Below, one piece after another: positions 61,338 through 64,000 of a stretch of DNA of 64,000 nucleotides (the stretch's first letter is position 1; every line of letters begins with the position of its first letter). A program made the translations under genes and the position numbers. The notes under the pieces are model-generated. The model searched no databases and was not told the DNA's origin. It saw nothing but the letters and a program-made list of their open reading frames with translations. This DNA is from Brotaphodocola sp003480315 (lineage in GTDB: Bacteria; Bacillota; Clostridia; Lachnospirales; Lachnospiraceae), in assembly GCF_964246085.1 (NCBI RefSeq), contig NZ_CAXTPD010000009.1. One strand, written 5' to 3'.

Positions 61338-61685
61338 CTATGTAGTCAGCTCCAGACTCACGCGAAGGGCCTGGTTTACCTGTTCTAACAGTTCATCATC
61401 AATATGGCAGATCCGCTCTTTGAGCCGCTGCTTGTCAATGGTCCGCAGCTGCTCCAGCAAGATCACGGAATCCTTGATCATATCGCTTTTCCGCGCAGAC
61501 AATTCCACATGCGTTGGCAGCTTTGCCTTATTCATGCGGGAGGTAATTGCCGCACAGATCACGGTAGGACTGTGCCGGTTTCCAACATCATTCTGGATGA
61601 TGAGCACCGGCCGTACACCGCCCTGCTCCGAGCCTACCACCGGCCGCAGGTCCGCATAATAGATATCGCCTCGTCTGATAATCAC
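61338..61685 (-). CDS. mazF: MazF/PemK-type endoribonuclease without adjacent antitoxin
   Basis: A 115-residue NdoA/MazF-like RNase. It matches the start of the family from VIIRRGDIYYADLRPVVGSEQGG, with RPVLIIQNDVGNRHSPTVI and the C-terminal EQLRTIDKQRL. The start is GTG at 61685, nine bases after GGAG; an earlier GTG at 61703 is also open but lacks a site. In many Firmicutes alr-mazE-mazF are contiguous; here the 89 bases between alr and mazF hold no MazE. The antitoxin must be elsewhere, or this copy is controlled differently. Confidence 0.88.
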   Translation of the reverse strand: MIIRRGDIYYADLRPVVGSEQGGVRPVLIIQNDVGNRHSPTVICAAITSRMNKAKLPTHVELSARKSDMIKDSVILLEQLRTIDKQRLKERICHIDDELLEQVNQALRVSLELTT

Positions 61686-61774
61686 AGTTTCACACTCCGT
61701 CACTGGTCTTCAAAGGTATTATTGCCCTTTGCCAGGCGGCGTATACACGGCTGCCCGTTTTTCTATAGATTATC

Positions 61775-62944
61775 TTATTCAGTGAAACAGTCCATGGTTC
61801 CCACGATCTTGCCGCCGCGGTAATAAACACGCGGCACGCGCTTTCCGATGTCACATACCATCTCATAATGGAATCCGCCGCAGAGCTCTGCCAGATGCTC
61901 CATGGTGATTTCCTCGTCTCCGTCTTTTCCGATCAGGGTAACCGGTGTATCCACGTCAGCCTCCATGATATCCGTCACATCCACCATGAGCTGGTCCATG
62001 CAGACCCGTCCCAGAATGCGGGCACGTTTACCGCAGATCAGCACATAGCCGCAGTTGGACAAGCTTCGCGGATACCCATCCCCATATCCCACTGCCACGG
62101 TAGCTATCCGCATGGTGCGCTCCGTCACATAGGTGCCGCCATAGCTGATCTCCTCTCCCGGTCCGAGCTCCTTTACATAGGTCACAAAAGATTTTAACCC
62201 CAGCGCCGGCTTTAACGGCACCTTGTCTTTCTGTACTTCTTCAGACGGATACATGCCATACATGGTAATGCCTGCGCGTACGCAGTTTAAATTCGCCTGC
62301 GGCAGATCGATGATGCCGGCGCTGTTGGAACAGTGCTTGATCGGGATTTCCATCCCGCGTGCTTTCAGCAGCTCCGTAAAATGAAGATAACGTCCTAACT
62401 GAGTCATAGCCGATGTTTTCTCCATCTCATCGGCCCTGGAAAAATGTGTGAACAGGCCCTCGGTCTCAATGCCGGGAAGCGCACCGATAGCAGCCGCCAG
62501 ATCCGCTCCGGATTCATCTGCCTCAAGACCAATGCGGCGCATGCCGGTATCCAGGGCCAGATGGATCTTCGCTGTTTTTTTCATGGTTACCGCTGCCTCA
62601 GACAGCGGCTTTGCCTGCTCCATGGTAAAGATAGCCGGACGGATCTCATTCTCGATCAGCTCCTGATAGCGGGAAGGGTGGGTCACTCCCAGGATCAGGA
62701 TCATCTTCTGAATGCCGTTGCGGCGCAGCAGCATGGCTTCGTCTGCGGTGGCCACCGCAAAGCCATCCACATAGTCTTCGATGGCAGCAGCCACCGGCAC
62801 AGAGCCATGCCCGTAAGCATCTGCCTTGATCACTCCGAGCATGCCTGTCTCACGGTCAATATTTTTGCGCATGGATTCCAGATTAAAAACTATGGCATCC
62901 AAATCTACAGGTGCATAAACCCGCATATACTGCATGTGATTCAT
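61775..62944 (-). CDS. alr: Alanine racemase
   Basis: A 389-residue PLP enzyme making D-alanine for peptidoglycan. The PLP lysine is in VIKADAYGHGS near 40; RVCMDQLMVDVTD near 310 contains the second-domain conserved residues, and YGDGYPRSLSN near 275 binds substrate. ATG at 62944 follows GAGAT; the next methionines (4 and 7) are possible alternatives. It lies between the NAD(P)HX repair gene and mazF in one leftward cluster. Confidence 0.95.
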   Translation of the reverse strand: MNHMQYMRVYAPVDLDAIVFNLESMRKNIDRETGMLGVIKADAYGHGSVPVAAAIEDYVDGFAVATADEAMLLRRNGIQKMILILGVTHPSRYQELIENEIRPAIFTMEQAKPLSEAAVTMKKTAKIHLALDTGMRRIGLEADESGADLAAAIGALPGIETEGLFTHFSRADEMEKTSAMTQLGRYLHFTELLKARGMEIPIKHCSNSAGIIDLPQANLNCVRAGITMYGMYPSEEVQKDKVPLKPALGLKSFVTYVKELGPGEEISYGGTYVTERTMRIATVAVGYGDGYPRSLSNCGYVLICGKRARILGRVCMDQLMVDVTDIMEADVDTPVTLIGKDGDEEITMEHLAELCGGFHYEMVCDIGKRVPRVYYRGGKIVGTMDCFTE

Positions 62945-63006
62945 AATCTCGTTCTGTTCCTCGTTTCTGTCTTTTTTGCCGTTTCCGGCATTTTCGTTTT
63001 ATCTGT

Positions 63007-64000
63007 TTAATCTTCTTTCAAAATACTGTCTGCCAGATCCGTGGCAAGTACGCTGTTCTCTCCCAATGCCGCTGCCGCATACTCCCCGGCACGTCCGTGC
63101 AGATACACGCCAAATGCTGCTGCCTCCGCGCCATCCATGCCCCGGGCCAATAGTCCTGCGATCACGCCGGTCAGCACATCGCCGGAGCCGCCCTTGGCCA
63201 TGGCACTGCAGCCGCTCTGATTGATCCAGGCGGCACCATCCTTATCAGTGATGACTGTAACCGCATCCTTGAGCACACAGACTGTCCCATAGCGGGCACT
63301 GTAGGCTCTTGCCTCCTCCAGCGGATCCCTTTTTAAATCTGCTATGGAAACCGAAGTCAGGCGGCTCATCTCCCCCATATGAGGCGTGATAATGATGTTT
63401 TCTGTAAAATAGCGTGTCAGATAAGGATGGGATGCCACACAGTTGAGTCCGTCCGCGTCCAGCACAATGGGAACATAGGCATCTGACAGAACCGTCTCCA
63501 GAAGATATTCCGTATATGCCTCCTGTCCCAGGCCAGGTCCTGCTACGATCACGTCAGCCCAGGCACACTCCGTCTCCAGGATTTTCTGCATGCTCTCCTC
63601 CTGATCCGGATCATAGCAGCTTACGATCGCTTCCGGAAGCTGTGTCTGCAGAACCTGCCTGTTTTCCGGAACGGTCAGGATCTTCACCAGACCAGCGCCG
63701 GTACGGTAAGCACCAAGCGCTGAAAAATAAGCCGCTCCACTCATGCCTCTGCTTCCCGCGATGACCAGAACTTTGCCAAATGTCCCTTTATTTCCATCCG
63801 GCTGACGCTTCGGAAGCCAGGACAGATCATCCGGAGTAATCAGCTTTGCATCCCATCCGGACTTCAGCAGACTGGCCTGAGGAAATCCGATGTCGGCTAC
63901 CACAAGGTCTCCTGCATAATGTTTTCCGGGATAAAGCAGCAGACCGGTTTTTGCAAAGCCAAAGGTCACGGTAATATCGGCCTCCAGGGCAATTCCCATG
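63007..64000 (-). CDS. nnr: Bifunctional NAD(P)H-hydrate repair enzyme, partial
   Basis: Partial gene running off the right edge of the window. The visible part begins within the end of the N-terminal epimerase domain (DITVTFGFAKTGLLLYPGK, VVADIGFP) and contains the whole ADP/ATP-dependent dehydratase domain: GKVLVIAGSRGMSGAAYFSA near 75, DVIVAGPGLGQEAY near 150, NIIITPHMGEMSRL near 204 and the catalytic MAKGGSGDVLTGVIAGLLARG near 266. It repairs damaged NADHX and NADPHX. It is encoded upstream of alr with a 62-base gap. The ATG at 63999 is internal, not the true start. Confidence 0.93.
   Translation of the reverse strand, partial: MGIALEADITVTFGFAKTGLLLYPGKHYAGDLVVADIGFPQASLLKSGWDAKLITPDDLSWLPKRQPDGNKGTFGKVLVIAGSRGMSGAAYFSALGAYRTGAGLVKILTVPENRQVLQTQLPEAIVSCYDPDQEESMQKILETECAWADVIVAGPGLGQEAYTEYLLETVLSDAYVPIVLDADGLNCVASHPYLTRYFTENIIITPHMGEMSRLTSVSIADLKRDPLEEARAYSARYGTVCVLKDAVTVITDKDGAAWINQSGCSAMAKGGSGDVLTGVIAGLLARGMDGAEAAAFGVYLHGRAGEYAAAALGENSVLATDLADSILKED

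Noticed and set aside
61686..61774. A possible MazE antitoxin between alr and mazF
   Set aside because: The gap is too short and contains no start codon with a ribosome binding site followed by a MazE-like frame.

Overview
The window looks like chromosomal DNA of a Gram-positive anaerobe of the class Clostridia, most probably family Lachnospiraceae. The grounds are moderate GC content, strong AAAGGAGG-type ribosome binding sites, TTGACA-N17-TATAAT promoters, and a gene set typical of that family: an NfnAB transhydrogenase, the GGGtGRT protein with a NifU-like partner, AddAB instead of RecBCD, a PPi-type phosphofructokinase, DUF4321/DUF6472/DUF5662 proteins and an alr-mazF cluster. No rRNA, tRNA, complete insertion sequence, prophage or CRISPR array was seen.

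Layout. 0-4.7 kb: an AIM24 protein, then a leftward operon of an MBL-fold hydrolase, a CdaR-type regulator and a GntP permease, whose promoter carries a perfect activator-like palindrome. 4.9-13.2 kb: pgi followed immediately by a four-gene Wadjet (JetABCD) plasmid-defence locus. A terminator and a new promoter separate jetA from jetBCD, and jetD has no normal start codon. 13.3-15.6 kb: a small AT-richer accessory patch with a membrane hydrolase, an orphan lipoprotein, an autoregulated-looking XRE repressor, and an apparently complete type I toxin-antitoxin locus (29-residue membrane peptide plus a convergent antisense RNA). 15.6-20 kb: redox genes (GGGtGRT/NifU-like pair, nfnAB). 20-24.3 kb: folA, a divergent ThyX homologue, a YqeC-YqeB-MocA fusion and a YwaF-type membrane protein. 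24.4-27.6 kb: two MATE exporters flanking two tiny conserved proteins. 27.7-34.8 kb: addAB. 34.9-48.3 kb: ftsH, pyrG, a cell-wall-binding secreted protein, hslO, a methyltransferase, a SEC-C protein, PPi-phosphofructokinase, SpoIID/LytB and an AI-2E-type permease. 48.4-50.4 kb: a 6S RNA gene, a radical SAM activase and an orphan strong promoter with a structured leader but no good ORF. 50.4-64 kb: an amidase, Lrp, CPBP protease, EF-G-like GTPase, tyrA-aroA, a secreted SGNH esterase, yebC, a CBS/CorC protein, mazF, alr and a partial nnr.

How the parts connect. Wadjet is transcriptionally downstream of a glycolytic gene, so jetA would follow pgi expression while jetBCD has its own promoter. NfnAB and the GGGtGRT/NifU-like pair are adjacent and both concern redox or iron-sulfur chemistry. 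tyrA and aroA form a short aromatic amino acid unit. alr sits between the NAD(P)HX repair enzyme and a MazF ribonuclease that lacks its usual antitoxin.

The most interesting items are the type I toxin-antitoxin locus at 15.2-15.45 kb with three ordered antisense blocks, the Wadjet locus with its split transcription and AUA-start jetD, the three-domain molybdenum-hydroxylase accessory fusion that retains an internal ribosome binding site, the ThyX homologue with a rewritten active-site motif, and the unexplained transcription unit at 49.9-50.3 kb. All assignments rest on reading the sequence; no database search was run.
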